From: Chitinophaga parva | GTDB taxonomy: Bacteria; Bacteroidota; Bacteroidia; Chitinophagales; Chitinophagaceae | Assembly: GCF_003071345.1 (NCBI RefSeq) | Contig: NZ_QCYK01000001.1 | Location: 1,798,001 to 1,862,000, forward strand | Direction of reading: 5' to 3' | DNA: 64,000 nt | Shown: piece after piece, positions 44,842-54,593 of the stretch | Layout of the letters: each line of letters begins with the position of its first letter | How positions within the stretch are numbered: position 1 is the first letter of the stretch | Position numbers and translations under genes: made by a program | The notes under the pieces: generated by a model | Told to the model about the DNA's origin: nothing | Database searches by the model: none | The model's input: the letters and a program-made list of their open reading frames with translations, nothing else

Positions 44842-44881
44842 GAAAGGTAAAATGCAGGCGCATTTTACCTTTCGCGTTTTT
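44842..44881 (+). terminator. sucAB terminator
   Basis: A perfect 14-bp stem GAAAGGTAAAATGC / GCATTTTACCTTTC with an AGGC loop is followed by GCGTTTTT. It begins 22 bases after the sucB stop. Confidence 0.93.
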
Positions 44882-44915
44882 AGCGCTCCTTGCGCTGTAT
44901 TAAAACTGTGAGCAC

Positions 44916-46073
44916 ATGACCCGTTGGGAATCTTATATCTTATCCGCAGAAAAAGTGATCACGTCGTACGACGGGAAGCTGCCCCTGCACCATTACCTCA
45001 AAGATTTTTTCAAAGTAAATCCCCAGATGGGCAGCCGTGACCGGCGCTGGATCTCCCAGCTGGTATATCATTATTATCGCCTGGGGCATTGGAACAAGCC
45101 AGGCCTGCGCGTGGAAGAAAGATTACTGGCCGGCACTTTTATCTGCGAGCAGACACCCAATGACATCCTGGCCTTACTGAAGCCGGAGTGGAATGAAAAA
45201 ACAGCACTGCCCATCGATGAAAAGCTGCAACTGGCGGGCATTACAGCCGGTGATATATTCCCCTTTCCGGAATATCTTTCCGAGGGGCTGGATGTGCAGG
45301 CCTTTGTGCGCTCTTTCCTGAGCCAGCCCAAAGTGTTTATCCGGGCACGGCGGGGCAAGCAGGCTGCCATCGTGCAACTGCTGCAACAAAACGAAGTGCC
45401 GTTTGAGATTCCTTTTGAGGGTTGCATAGCCATGCCTAATGGCACCCGTATTGAAAACATCATCACAGAGAAGAGCTGGTATGTAGTGCAGGACGCCGCT
45501 TCCCAGCAAACCGGCCACCTGTTCAAAGCACACAATGGTGAGTCCTGGTGGGATGCCTGCGCTGCCAGTGGCGGCAAGTCCATCCTGCTGCGGGATAAAT
45601 TTCCCGATGTGGAACTAACGGTATCGGATATACGCAGATCTATCCTGGACAACCTGGCCCACCGCTTCCGCGACGCCCGCATAGATGGCTACCGGGGGTA
45701 CGTGATGGACCTCTCCAATCCGTTTAAGCATGATGATTTCCGTCCCCAGATGTTTGATGGGATCATCGTGGATGCACCGTGCAGCGGGGCCGGCACCTGG
45801 GCGCGCTCCCCGGAGAATTTGTTCTTCTTCCAGGAAGGCCAGTTGCGCAAGTATGAAATGCTGCAGCGCAACATTACTACCAACGTAGTGCCTTACCTGA
45901 AAAAGGGCGGCCAGCTGGTCTACATCACCTGCTCCGTATTTGCTTCAGAAAATGAGAACATGGTGCGCTGGCTGGAAACCAATACTTCCCTGCGTGCCCG
46001 GGAAGGTGGCCTGATACAGGGCATGACGCTGGGAGCGGATAGTATGTTTGCCGTGAGGTTTGTTAAGGGGTAA
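44916..46073 (+). CDS. RsmB/NOP2-family RNA (cytosine-5) methyltransferase
   Basis: 385 residues. An N-terminal NusB-like/helical part (SRDRRWISQLVYHYYRLGHW) and a Rossmann methyltransferase domain with WDACAASGGKSILL (SAM), VDAPCSGAGTWARSPE (motif IV with PC) and YITCSVFASENENM (motif VI with the catalytic TCS Cys). It methylates cytosine in rRNA or tRNA. The position of modification cannot be set. It overlaps the convergent MFS gene by 11 bases. Confidence 0.92.
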   Translation: MTRWESYILSAEKVITSYDGKLPLHHYLKDFFKVNPQMGSRDRRWISQLVYHYYRLGHWNKPGLRVEERLLAGTFICEQTPNDILALLKPEWNEKTALPIDEKLQLAGITAGDIFPFPEYLSEGLDVQAFVRSFLSQPKVFIRARRGKQAAIVQLLQQNEVPFEIPFEGCIAMPNGTRIENIITEKSWYVVQDAASQQTGHLFKAHNGESWWDACAASGGKSILLRDKFPDVELTVSDIRRSILDNLAHRFRDARIDGYRGYVMDLSNPFKHDDFRPQMFDGIIVDAPCSGAGTWARSPENLFFFQEGQLRKYEMLQRNITTNVVPYLKKGGQLVYITCSVFASENENMVRWLETNTSLRAREGGLIQGMTLGADSMFAVRFVKG

Positions 46074-47277
46074 CAACTAACTTTCTTTTATTGAAGCGAT
46101 ATACGCCAAACATAATGAGCGCGGCCAGGAAGATCAGCATTGCATAGCTGAAACCCAGGTTGCGCTCATCTTTTGCCGGGAGGCCGGTGACGATGAGGTA
46201 ACTCATGAGCGATACTACCATGTAGTTGATGCCACCACAAAGGCCGCTGGCGATGCCGGCATTTTCCGGAAACTTGCTGAGGCAGTAGGAAAAGTAGTTG
46301 GTGTAAGTGAAGCCCGCTGTTACGTGGATGAGGAACGCAAAGCCGATCATGGTGTACAGGTTCTCCATGTAGTGGATGCTCACGATCATGGCAATGACCA
46401 GCAGGATCTGTATACCGAGGTTGTACACCAGTTTTTCAAAGAAGGGATAATGGATGGTGGCCTTACCAATGAAGCCGCCGGTCATCCACGCCATGCCGAG
46501 TATCAGGGACGCATTGCCAGACATTACCGGGCTGCCATTAAAGTGGTGCTGGATGATGAAGGCGCCGGTCATGTTGTAGATCATCACCATGGAGTAAGAT
46601 ACCCCCAGCATCAACACGCCCATGGTAAAACTGGCGGTGCGCACCATGCGCGCATAGGTATCCAGGATAGCGGCCAGTTTGAATGGCGCAAATATTTTAA
46701 GCGTTTCCCCACTGTAAATATATTCCAGCACGCCTATCACCGTGGCAAAGCCGGCCAGGAAATAAAAGTTAGACTGCCAGCCCCACACCGTTTGCAGGTG
46801 CCCGCCCAGGAAGGGCGCCAGGATAGGGCCGGTAGACCAGATAATGGTAAAAATGCTGAGGTAATGGGTGAGTTTTTCCCCCTTGTATTCATCCACGAAA
46901 AACGCGCGTTTGGCTACTACCACCAGGGCCACGGTGAGGCCGTGAATGGCGCGCATGCCGTACACCACGTAGATGTTGTGTGTATTGGCAATCACCAGGC
47001 TGGCAAGCGCAAAGAGGGCCAGCCCCCACATGCTGAGCCGGAACCTGCCAAAACTATCTACCAGGCTGCCCACAAACAATTGGGACAGGCCATAGCTGAT
47101 CAAAAATATACTGATGGTAAGTTGTACCTGGATGTTGCTCACGCCCATATCCGCGGCCATGCTGGGCAGGGAAGGAATATAAATGTCTATGGCAAAGCCC
47201 GACAATGGAATGAGGGCAAAGGCAAGCAGGGTGGCAATCGTCTTATGTTCTTCCTTGAATCTTTTTGGTGCGTTCAT
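46063..47277 (-). CDS. MFS transporter, Bcr/CflA-type drug exporter
   Basis: 404 residues with 12 predicted helices. The N-terminal SGFAIDIYIPSLPSMAADMGVSNIQVQLTIS segment (written in part) and GSLVDSFGRFRLSMWGL (motif A between helices 2 and 3) mark the DHA1/Bcr-CflA group. It probably exports small toxic compounds by proton antiport. Substrate unknown. Confidence 0.88.
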   Translation of the reverse strand: MNAPKRFKEEHKTIATLLAFALIPLSGFAIDIYIPSLPSMAADMGVSNIQVQLTISIFLISYGLSQLFVGSLVDSFGRFRLSMWGLALFALASLVIANTHNIYVVYGMRAIHGLTVALVVVAKRAFFVDEYKGEKLTHYLSIFTIIWSTGPILAPFLGGHLQTVWGWQSNFYFLAGFATVIGVLEYIYSGETLKIFAPFKLAAILDTYARMVRTASFTMGVLMLGVSYSMVMIYNMTGAFIIQHHFNGSPVMSGNASLILGMAWMTGGFIGKATIHYPFFEKLVYNLGIQILLVIAMIVSIHYMENLYTMIGFAFLIHVTAGFTYTNYFSYCLSKFPENAGIASGLCGGINYMVVSLMSYLIVTGLPAKDERNLGFSYAMLIFLAALIMFGVYRFNKRKLVVTP

Positions 47278-47340
47278 GTCCTTACGTTGATCGAGGCCGC
47301 AAAGTTACGGTGGGCGGGATTGCTATTTGTCAGCGCAGTG

Positions 47341-49023
47341 TTATTGATTTAGCTTGATGAGTTTAGTGCCGGCCCTCGCAGAGCCTTGCACGTAGTGCAG
47401 GAAATACGGGCCAGGAGCCAGGCTACCGGTATCGTTCCACTCCGTGGTGCCCAGGCCATTTGCAGGTGCGGCCACCGTTTGCCGGCGTACCAGCTGGCCC
47501 AGGGCATTGTAGAGGGCCAGTTGCACCGGGTCATTGCCATGGGCGGCGTAGTAGATGTGCAGGGTAGTAGTGAAGGGATTGGGCAGGGCGCGCAAAGTGC
47601 CATTGTCCAGCCGCTGGGCAATGAGGGCACTGTCTGCCGCGGTGACCTTAGCCAGGGTATCAAAGGCCAGTTTAAAATCGGGAATGCCGTAACCCACGCG
47701 GCTATCCGGTGCTGTGTAATGGTCACTACAGGCGCGGATCACCTGGAGGAGGCGGATGTTGCTCACCTGGGGATATGCCTGCCAGAGGCAAGCCACCAAG
47801 CCTGCCATCACGGGCGTTGCAAAGGAGGTGCCGTTGCCGGTCACTACGCTGCCATTGGTATTGAGCAGGGCGGTGGCCTGGCCCATGGCTGCTACATCCG
47901 GCTTTATGCGCCCGTCTGCCGCCGGTCCGTAGCCGGAAAATGCTGCCGGCATGCGGGTGCTGGTTACGGCACCTACGGCCAGGATGCTGTCGGCATCCGC
48001 TGGCGTGGTGAGGTAATGCCAGGCGGTGCTGCCTTCGTTGCCGTTGGCATTTACCACGATCATGCCTTTGCGGGCCGCCATGGTAGCGGCCTTGGACACC
48101 AGGCTGGTACGGCCATTCATGTCTGCGTAGGTGTAATCATAGGCAGGGTTATCAAAAGTGCTGTAGCCCAGGGAGGAAGAAATAATATCGGCGCCCAGGC
48201 TATCGGCCCGCTCAGCGGCGGCGGCCCAGTTGTTTTCTTCGATGGGCTGTTCCGTGGCGGCTTCCTCGGTTTGATAGAGGGCGTACCGGGCATCCGGGGC
48301 GGTGCCAATGAGTTGTCCCGGCAGGTGGGCCGCCATGATGGACAGGCATTCTGCACCGTGGATGCCGCTGGCGTACACATTGGCATCGGCAGTGCTGAAG
48401 CCAAAGGTCTGTACAATCCCATTTGCATTGCGCAGCGCCGCAAAACCGGCATTGGTATCCACCCCCGGGAAACCCTCGTCCAGCACGGCAATGAGCATGC
48501 CCTGGCCGGTGTAGCCCTTGTTGTGCAGGTATCCCCCGTTATGCAGGTGTATCTGCGTATAGCCGTTACCGTAGTCGGAAGGGGCGGTTTCAGTGATGGC
48601 GGCAGTGCGCTGGCTGTTGAATTTTGACGTATATACATTAGCGTTAGTACGCTGCATGGCGGCGCTGCTGCTTTTTACAAAGGGCATTTGCAGGATCTTT
48701 TGCAGGGCGGCGGCATCGCTGGTCTGGATGATGGCCTGGTTAAACCAGCGGGAGGTATAGAGCAGCTTTACATTGCCGGCGGCCAGCAGGCTGTCTGTAT
48801 AGGCAGCAGTAACCGGGAGGTCTGTACTGTCTATGTCCAGATGCATGCGCTGGCGGCGTTCCAGGGCGCGGGCAGACAGGTAGGGGGAGGGATTGGAAAT
48901 GCTGTAGGGGGAATGACCCTTGTCCGTGAAACTGATGACGTAACGTGGGGCCTGGGCCCGTGTGGCCAATGGGAAAAAGAGGAGGAGTACCAGTAGCCGG
49001 TAAGGCATCATAGGCAGTTGCAT
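47341..49023 (-). CDS. Secreted S8 subtilisin-like protease with T9SS sorting tail
   Basis: 560 residues from the ATG at 49023. Signal peptide (LLVLLLFFPLATRAQA), a propeptide-like segment, then the S8 domain with Asp in IAVLDEGFPGVD, His in ASGIHGAECLSIMAA and Ser in NGTSFATPVMAGL. The C-terminal 80 residues (ALPNPFTTTLHIYYA ... GPYFLHYVQGSARAGTKLIKL) form a type A sorting domain for the type IX secretion system. It should be secreted or surface-attached. Alternative ATGs at 49011 and 49008 would shorten the signal peptide. Confidence 0.92.
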   Translation of the reverse strand: MQLPMMPYRLLVLLLFFPLATRAQAPRYVISFTDKGHSPYSISNPSPYLSARALERRQRMHLDIDSTDLPVTAAYTDSLLAAGNVKLLYTSRWFNQAIIQTSDAAALQKILQMPFVKSSSAAMQRTNANVYTSKFNSQRTAAITETAPSDYGNGYTQIHLHNGGYLHNKGYTGQGMLIAVLDEGFPGVDTNAGFAALRNANGIVQTFGFSTADANVYASGIHGAECLSIMAAHLPGQLIGTAPDARYALYQTEEAATEQPIEENNWAAAAERADSLGADIISSSLGYSTFDNPAYDYTYADMNGRTSLVSKAATMAARKGMIVVNANGNEGSTAWHYLTTPADADSILAVGAVTSTRMPAAFSGYGPAADGRIKPDVAAMGQATALLNTNGSVVTGNGTSFATPVMAGLVACLWQAYPQVSNIRLLQVIRACSDHYTAPDSRVGYGIPDFKLAFDTLAKVTAADSALIAQRLDNGTLRALPNPFTTTLHIYYAAHGNDPVQLALYNALGQLVRRQTVAAPANGLGTTEWNDTGSLAPGPYFLHYVQGSARAGTKLIKLNQ

Positions 49024-49036
49024 ATGCCTAAAGTAC

Positions 49037-49071
49037 AAACAAAAACGCCTGCCGCAAAGAGCAGCAGGCGC
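49037..49071 (-). terminator. mnmA terminator
   Basis: On the minus strand GCGCCTGCTG / CGGCAGGCG arms run into TTTTTG. It follows the mnmA stop by about 40 bases. Confidence 0.85.
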
Positions 49072-49112
49072 GTTGTATATATACATGTGGTGTATTAGCA
49101 GCCACTAACTTG

Positions 49113-50216
49113 TTAGTCCAGTTTGGGCATGCGCTGTATAATGCCGCCGCCTATTACATCATCTCCATCATAGAACACGGCAGACTGGCCGGGGGCTATG
49201 CTTTTCACTTCTTCATAGAAGCGCACTTTGATCCTGCCGTCTTCATTATACAGGTTACTCAGGGCGCCGGGGCTTTTGTAGCGGATCTTGGTCACTGCTT
49301 CCATGCCATCGGTAACGCCGTCGTACTTGATCCAGTTCATACCGGCCACCAGGGCTTCAGACCTGCCCAGGTCCGCCTCATCGCCCAGCACCACGGTGTT
49401 GGTTTCCGGGATGATCTCGGTTACAAATACCGGTTTGCCCAGGGCAATGTCCAGGCCCTTGCGCTGGCCAATGGTGTAGAAAGGATAGCCTTTATGCTTG
49501 CCTACGATGGTGCCATTGCGCAGTACAAAATTACCACCGTCCACCTGCTCTTCCAGCCCGTCTACCTTGCGTTTCAGGAAGCCGCGGTAGTCATTGTCCG
49601 GTACAAAACAGATCTCGTAGCTTTCTGCTTTCTTGGCCAGTTCCGGGTAACCGAAATCGTGGGCCATCTGGCGGATCCCTGTTTTGCGGTATTTACCCAG
49701 GGGAAGCAGGGTGCGTTTCAGTACATCCTGCTGCAGGCCCCAGAGCACATAGCTTTGATCCTTGGTTTCGTCCAGGCCTTTGCTCAGTATATAGCGGCCG
49801 TCTTCCTCGCGGATCTGGCCATAGTGGCCCGTAGCGATGAATGCACAATCCATGGCGTCTGCCCGTTTCAGGAGGGCGCGCCATTTGATGTGGGTGTTAC
49901 AAAGTACGCAAGGATTGGGCGTACGGCCGGCCAGGTATTCGTCTACGAAATTATTGATCACAAAGTCGCCAAATTCATCGCGGATATCCAGCACAAAGTG
50001 CGGGAAACCGTGATGCACAGCGGCGGCGCGGGCATCGTTAAAGGAATCGAGATTACAACAGCCGGTTTCTTTTTTGCTACTGCCTGCAGATGCGTAGTCC
50101 CAGGTTTTCATGGTGATGCCCACCACTTCATAGCCCTGTTCATGCAGCATCAGCGCGGTAACGGTACTATCAATACCGCCACTCATGGCTACCAGCACTT
50201 TACCGTGTTTACTCAT
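49113..50216 (-). CDS. mnmA: tRNA 2-thiouridine(34) synthase
   Basis: 367 residues. PP-loop MSGGIDSTVTAL (11-22), the first catalytic Cys in NPCVLCNTHIKW and the second in ESYEICFVPDNDYRGF; C-terminal beta-barrels follow. It adds sulfur to the wobble uridine of tRNA-Glu, -Gln and -Lys. A minus-strand -7 box TACCTTTG lies at 50235-50242. Unremarkable in length and motifs. Confidence 0.96.
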   Translation of the reverse strand: MSKHGKVLVAMSGGIDSTVTALMLHEQGYEVVGITMKTWDYASAGSSKKETGCCNLDSFNDARAAAVHHGFPHFVLDIRDEFGDFVINNFVDEYLAGRTPNPCVLCNTHIKWRALLKRADAMDCAFIATGHYGQIREEDGRYILSKGLDETKDQSYVLWGLQQDVLKRTLLPLGKYRKTGIRQMAHDFGYPELAKKAESYEICFVPDNDYRGFLKRKVDGLEEQVDGGNFVLRNGTIVGKHKGYPFYTIGQRKGLDIALGKPVFVTEIIPETNTVVLGDEADLGRSEALVAGMNWIKYDGVTDGMEAVTKIRYKSPGALSNLYNEDGRIKVRFYEEVKSIAPGQSAVFYDGDDVIGGGIIQRMPKLD

Positions 50217-50298
50217 TGTTGTGAATTAAGGATGCAAAGGTAACTTAAAATGTAACAGTTAGCGGGGGATGGGCACCGGCAGGAAAAGCTGCCAGAAA

Positions 50299-50343
50299 AA
50301 TTAATCCGTAATCAATTCATTATGAATAGATTACGGATTAATT
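50299..50343. repeat. Near-perfect 45-bp palindrome
   Basis: Arms of 22 bases around a central T (50321) pair everywhere except one A/A position (50314/50328). The outer 13-base arm is TTAATCCGTAATC. On the minus strand a T-run follows, so it can end transcription from altronate dehydratase before mnmA. Confidence 0.8.
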
Positions 50344-50407
50344 AAATAGGAGGTATTGCTTCTTTAGATGCCGTGATAGGTAATGCTTATGTAAAAAAAT
50401 GCATTGG

Positions 50408-52048
50408 CTACAAACTCACCCCGCGCTTCCAGGGAATGAAATCGTCCTGGTGGAGCTGCTCCGCTTTGGTCTGTACCTCGCCACTGGCCGTGCGGATGAT
50501 CCATTCCAGGATGTCTTCGCCTACCTGCGGGATGGTGCGCTGGCCGCTGATGATGCTGCCGGTATCAATGTCAATGATGTCCGGCATGCGGGTGGCCAGG
50601 CGGGTATTGGTGGCCAGTTTTATCACCGGGGCAATGGGATTGCCCGTGGGGGTGCCCAGGCCGGTGGTGAAGAGTACCACATTGGCACCGGAGCCTACTT
50701 CTGCAGAGGTGCTTTCCACGTCATTGCCGGGGGTGCAAAGCAGGTTGAGGCCGGGCTGGGTGGCGTATTCCGTGTAATCCAGCACTGCGGTGATGGGCGA
50801 GGTGCCGCCTTTTTTGGCAGCGCCTGCACTTTTGATGGCGTCAGTGATAAGGCCATCGCGGATGTTACCGGGTGAGGGGTTCATATCAAAGCCAGAGCCC
50901 ACCTGTTTGGCGGCGGCTTCGTAGGTGCGCATGAGGCGGATGAACTTGCCCGCCACTTCACTGTTCACGCAACGGTTGATCAGTTCCTGCTCCACACCGC
51001 ACAGTTCGGGAAATTCAGAGAGGATGGACTTGCCTCCCAGGGCTACCAGCAGGTCAGAGGCATGGCCCACTGCGGGATTGGCAGAAATGCCGGAAAAGCC
51101 ATCGGAGCCCCCGCATTCCAGGCCCACCGTCAGTTTGGAGAGGGGCTGCGGCGTGCGCTCCAGTTTATTGGCCTCCACCAGGGCCAGGAAAGTGTCCCGG
51201 ATGGCCTGGGAGAGCATGTGAAATTCCGACTGGCTCCTTTGCTGTTCAAAAATGAGCAGGGGCTTTTGGGCGTGCAGCTTGTCAAGGGCAGCCTGCAGCA
51301 GGGATACCTGCGCGTGCTGGCAGCCCAGGCTGAGGATGGTGGCCCCGGCCACGTTAGGGTGGTGAATGTAGCCGGCCAGCAGGGCGCAGAGGGCCTCCGC
51401 GTCCTGGCGGGTGCCGCCGCAGCCGCCTTCGTGGCTGAGGAACTTGATGCCATCAATGTTGGCAAAAAGCGGATGCCGTTTGGGCCGGGCGGCTGGTGGC
51501 ACCGGCGCGTAATTGCGGATGGCCTCCAGGTTGTTGTTTTTATAAAAATTTACCAGGTCATTCACCTGCTCGTTGTAGATCTCTTCGGGGGCAAAGCCCA
51601 GGCCTTTTTCAAAGGCTGTTTTGATCACCTGCACGTTGCGGTTCTCGCAAAATACCAGGGGAATTACCAGCCAGTAGTTGCGGGTTCCGGCTTGTCCGTC
51701 GGGGCGGGTATAGCCCTGGAAGGTGCGGGTTTGCCACTTGCTGATATCCGGCGCCTGCCACTGGGTGTTACTGTCTTTTTCGTGGAAGGCGTTTGCGTCG
51801 TGTTGAATATTTTCGGTGGTGATCAATTCACCGGTGCTGAGTGCGCGGAGGGTTTTGCCTACGGTAACGCCGTACATGCGGATGGCATCACCGGGTTGCA
51901 GGGGCTGTACGAGGAATTTATGCTTGGCGGGCACTTTTTGTAACAGGGAGATGGTGGCCCCTTCAAAGCTGATCTGCGTTCCTTGCTCCAGGTCTTGCAA
52001 CGCTACCAATACATTATCCAGCGGATGTATTTGTAAAAACGTGTTCAT
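50408..52048 (-). CDS. uxaA: Altronate dehydratase (UxaA family, fused SAF and main domain)
   Basis: 546 residues. The N-terminal SAF domain (1-100, NVLVALQDLEQGTQISF) is fused to the main domain with TFQGYTRPDGQAGTRNYW, LSHEGGCGGTRQDAEAL and GLECGGSDGFSGISANPA. It dehydrates D-altronate to 2-keto-3-deoxygluconate in galacturonate breakdown. UxaB, UxaC and KdgK genes are not adjacent, so it is isolated here; a related sugar acid is possible. Confidence 0.9.
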   Translation of the reverse strand: MNTFLQIHPLDNVLVALQDLEQGTQISFEGATISLLQKVPAKHKFLVQPLQPGDAIRMYGVTVGKTLRALSTGELITTENIQHDANAFHEKDSNTQWQAPDISKWQTRTFQGYTRPDGQAGTRNYWLVIPLVFCENRNVQVIKTAFEKGLGFAPEEIYNEQVNDLVNFYKNNNLEAIRNYAPVPPAARPKRHPLFANIDGIKFLSHEGGCGGTRQDAEALCALLAGYIHHPNVAGATILSLGCQHAQVSLLQAALDKLHAQKPLLIFEQQRSQSEFHMLSQAIRDTFLALVEANKLERTPQPLSKLTVGLECGGSDGFSGISANPAVGHASDLLVALGGKSILSEFPELCGVEQELINRCVNSEVAGKFIRLMRTYEAAAKQVGSGFDMNPSPGNIRDGLITDAIKSAGAAKKGGTSPITAVLDYTEYATQPGLNLLCTPGNDVESTSAEVGSGANVVLFTTGLGTPTGNPIAPVIKLATNTRLATRMPDIIDIDTGSIISGQRTIPQVGEDILEWIIRTASGEVQTKAEQLHQDDFIPWKRGVSL

Positions 52049-52204
52049 ATGGATAAAAGTAAGATTTACGCCTGTAGGTAGTTAATACGAAATAAGTATT
52101 CTCTGATAACATTTTAACGTGCCTGCGGGTTTACATGGTTCCAGGGATAAAGTTAGCGCTTTTTGAGCAGGGACGGGCATTTGCGGGGATGTGTCTTTAA
52201 AAGG

Positions 52205-52242
52205 AAGACCCGTTATGCGCGTGGCACAACGGGTCTTTTTAA
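52205..52242. terminator. Terminator after dapA (bidirectional form)
   Basis: AAGACCCGTT / AACGGGTCTT arms enclose about 13 bases, with TTTTT on the + side and TCCTTTT on the minus side. It lies 20 bases past the dapA stop. Confidence 0.75.
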
Positions 52243-52261
52243 CCAGATCTTGCAGCAATAT

Positions 52262-53146
52262 TTAGAATTGCTTCATGTAGGCTTCAATATTTTGATAAAG
52301 GCTGTCGGAAACGGGGACCACCGGCAGGCGGAAAGCGTTTTCGAGCAGGCCGCCAATGGCCATGAAGGCCTTGATACCGGCAGGATTGTTTTCGGCAAAC
52401 ATCAGTTCAAAACCATCCAGCAGCTTGTATTGCAGGCTGCGGGCGGTGGCCAGGTCGCCTGCCAGGGTGGCGCGGATCATGTCGGATACCTCTTTCGCGT
52501 ACCAGTTGGCAGCTACGGAAATGAGGCCGTCCATGCCGGTGGCTACCTGCGGCATGGCCACGGCATCGTCACCGCTGATCACGAGGAAGTCCCTGGGGCG
52601 GTCCTTGAGGATGTGCATGCACTGCACCACATCGCCGCTGGCTTCCTTCATGGCTACCACGTTCTCTACTTCCTTCGCAATGCGGAGGGTAGTGGCGGCG
52701 GTCATGTTACGGCCGGTGCGGCCCGGAACATTGTACAGGATGATGGGTTTGGGAGATGCTTTGGCGATAGCCTTATAGTGCTGGAAAATACCTTCCTGCG
52801 TGGGTTTGCTGTAGTAAGGGGCCACACTGAGGATGGCCGCAGCCTCGTCCAGGGGGCAGGTTTCCAGGCGTTTGATCACGTCTGCGGTGTTGTAATCGCC
52901 GATGCCGACTACCACAGGAACCCGCTTGCTTACCTTTTCGAAAGTGAACTTCATGATGTCCAGCTTTTCGTCGCTGGAAAGGGTGGGAGTTTCACCGGTG
53001 GTGCCGAGGGTCACCACGTATTCCACACCGCCGCTAATTACATGCTGGATCGTTTTCTCCAATGCATTCCAGTCGATAGCGCCGTTCGCCTTGAACGGGG
53101 TGACGAGCGCTACGCCGGTACCTCTCAGTTGTTCCTGTAGTGTCAT
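52262..53146 (-). CDS. dapA: 4-hydroxy-tetrahydrodipicolinate synthase
   Basis: 294 residues from the ATG at 53146 (MTLQEQLRGTGVALVTPF), the conventional start. Tyr138 in ILYNVPGRTG and the Schiff-base Lys167 in VVAMKEASGD are in place, as is TLGTTGETPTLS. It condenses pyruvate with aspartate semialdehyde, committing to lysine and diaminopimelate. It lies in the same direction as accA but 100 bases apart. Confidence 0.96.
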   Translation of the reverse strand: MTLQEQLRGTGVALVTPFKANGAIDWNALEKTIQHVISGGVEYVVTLGTTGETPTLSSDEKLDIMKFTFEKVSKRVPVVVGIGDYNTADVIKRLETCPLDEAAAILSVAPYYSKPTQEGIFQHYKAIAKASPKPIILYNVPGRTGRNMTAATTLRIAKEVENVVAMKEASGDVVQCMHILKDRPRDFLVISGDDAVAMPQVATGMDGLISVAANWYAKEVSDMIRATLAGDLATARSLQYKLLDGFELMFAENNPAGIKAFMAIGGLLENAFRLPVVPVSDSLYQNIEAYMKQF

Positions 53147-53248
53147 AAAAAAGTGTAGTTCCGCCAAGGGCTGGCGGGGCCAATGTTTGATATCCCGATA
53201 GCGGGAAGTGCAAAGATTGGAAATTGGTATTGTTTCTCTAAATAAATT

Positions 53249-54202
53249 TTAGCGTTCGTCGTAAAAGCCCATGCCGGAGAACTTGTCGATGCGTTGCGTG
53301 ATGCGGGTTTCGGCATCGATCTTTTTCAGTTCTGCGAGTGTTTCCTTGATCTTGGCCTTCACGATGGCGGCGGCTTCGTCCACGTTAGTGTGGGCGCCAC
53401 CCAGTGGTTCTGCGATCACGCCGTCTACCAGGCCAAACTGGCTCATGTAGTCGGAGGTGAGCTTCAGTTCTTCCGCTGCTTTTTCCTTGAAGTTCCAGCT
53501 GCGCCAGAGGATGGTGGAGCAGTTTTCCGGGGAGATCACGGTGTACCAGCTGTTTTCCAGCATGAAGATGCGGTCGCCCATGCCGATGCCGAGGGCACCG
53601 CCGGAAGCGCCTTCACCGATGATGATGCAGATCACAGGTACCTTCAGTTTGATCATTTCAAAGAGGTTGCGGGCAATGGCTTCGCCCTGGCCTCTTTCCT
53701 CGGCTTCGAGGCCCGGGTAGGCGCCCGGGGTATCGATGAGGGTAACGATGGGCTTATTGAATTTCTCTGCCAGTTTCATGAGGCGGAGGGCTTTGCGGTA
53801 GCCTTCGGGGTTGGCCATCCCAAAGTTGCGGATCTGGCGCATTTTGGTATTGACACCTTTTTGCTGGCCGATGAACATGATGGTTTCCCCATCCAGTTCG
53901 GCGAAGCCGCCCACCATGGCTTTGTCGTCTTTCACGTTGCGGTCTCCGTGGATCTCCACGAAGTTGGTGGTCATTCTTTCGATATAAGCGAGTGTGTAAG
54001 GTCTTTCGGGGTGGCGGCTGAGTTGTACGCGCTGCCAGGAGGTGAGGTTGGCGTAGAGGTCTTGCCGGGTGGCCGCGATCTTTTGTTCGTATTCGCGTAC
54101 GGTGGCGGAGACGTCAACGCCGGACTTATCGCCGTTTTCCTTGAGCTTTTCAAGCTGTTCGTAAAGTTCTGCGATAGGTTTTTCGAAATCTAGAAATTGC
54201 AT
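53249..54202 (-). CDS. accA: Acetyl-CoA carboxylase carboxyltransferase subunit alpha
   Basis: 317 residues. [20 protein letters not shown] start, [21 protein letters not shown], and [20 protein letters not shown] with [17 protein letters not shown] of the crotonase fold. It transfers the carboxyl group from biotin to acetyl-CoA, giving malonyl-CoA for fatty acids (and potentially for the resorcinol pathway). A minus-strand -7-like TATCTTTA lies at 54234-54241. Confidence 0.97.
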   Translation of the reverse strand: MQFLDFEKPIAELYEQLEKLKENGDKSGVDVSATVREYEQKIAATRQDLYANLTSWQRVQLSRHPERPYTLAYIERMTTNFVEIHGDRNVKDDKAMVGGFAELDGETIMFIGQQKGVNTKMRQIRNFGMANPEGYRKALRLMKLAEKFNKPIVTLIDTPGAYPGLEAEERGQGEAIARNLFEMIKLKVPVICIIIGEGASGGALGIGMGDRIFMLENSWYTVISPENCSTILWRSWNFKEKAAEELKLTSDYMSQFGLVDGVIAEPLGGAHTNVDEAAAIVKAKIKETLAELKKIDAETRITQRIDKFSGMGFYDER

Positions 54203-54267
54203 AATTCCAGGTACTAAAGGTTAAAGACGGATGTAAAGATAGGGGATAGAAATTTTTTTAAAAAAGA

Positions 54268-54300
54268 TTTGCTGAAATGAAAGTTTTGTTGCTATCTTTG
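54268..54300 (+). promoter_or_regulatory. tRNA-Asp promoter
   Basis: TTTG (54268-54271), 21 bases, TATCTTTG (54293-54300): a perfect Bacteroidota promoter about 66 bases before the tRNA. Confidence 0.8.
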
Positions 54301-54366
54301 CAATCCCAAAACGGGACAACGGTAAGATACTGATGGTCAATGGACTAGCAGTCGTTGTGAAGAAGT

Positions 54367-54442
54367 TTGGATCGGTAGTTCAGTCGGTTAGAATGCCGCC
54401 CTGTCACGGCGGAGGTCGCGGGTTCGAGTCCCGTCCGGTCCG
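54367..54442 (+). tRNA. tRNA-Asp (GTC)
   Basis: The cloverleaf is complete: acceptor GGATCGG / CCGGTCC with one T-G pair, D-arm AGTTCAGTCGGTTAGAAT, anticodon arm CCGCC-CTGTCAC-GGCGG with anticodon GTC at 54401-54403, and T-arm GCGGGTTCGAGTCCCGT. CCA is not encoded. Confidence 0.97.
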
Positions 54443-54457
54443 CAAGCTTTAAAGAAT

Positions 54458-54492
54458 AAGCCTTCAAGTCGAGAGATTTGGAGGCTTTTTTG
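54458..54492 (+). terminator. tRNA-Asp terminator
   Basis: AGCCTTCAA / TTTGGAGGCT (one G-T pair) followed by TTTTTT, about 16 bases after the tRNA. Confidence 0.8.
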
Positions 54493-54494
54493 TG

Positions 54495-54527
54495 TTTGGA
54501 AAAATATAGGATTATACTATATATTTG
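54495..54527 (+). promoter_or_regulatory. Promoter of the Rhs-protease gene
   Basis: TTTG (54495-54498), 21 bases, TATATTTG (54520-54527) is a full consensus match, 67 bases before the start codon. Confidence 0.72.
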
Positions 54528-54593
54528 AAGAGTAAGCAAATGAAATGCTTGCGAATTTAACCCACGTATAAATCCCGTAGTATCTCCTGTATC

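Noticed and set aside
54367..54442. tRNA-Asp as an att site of an integrative element
   Set aside because: No integrase gene and no second copy of the tRNA 3' end were found in the following island.
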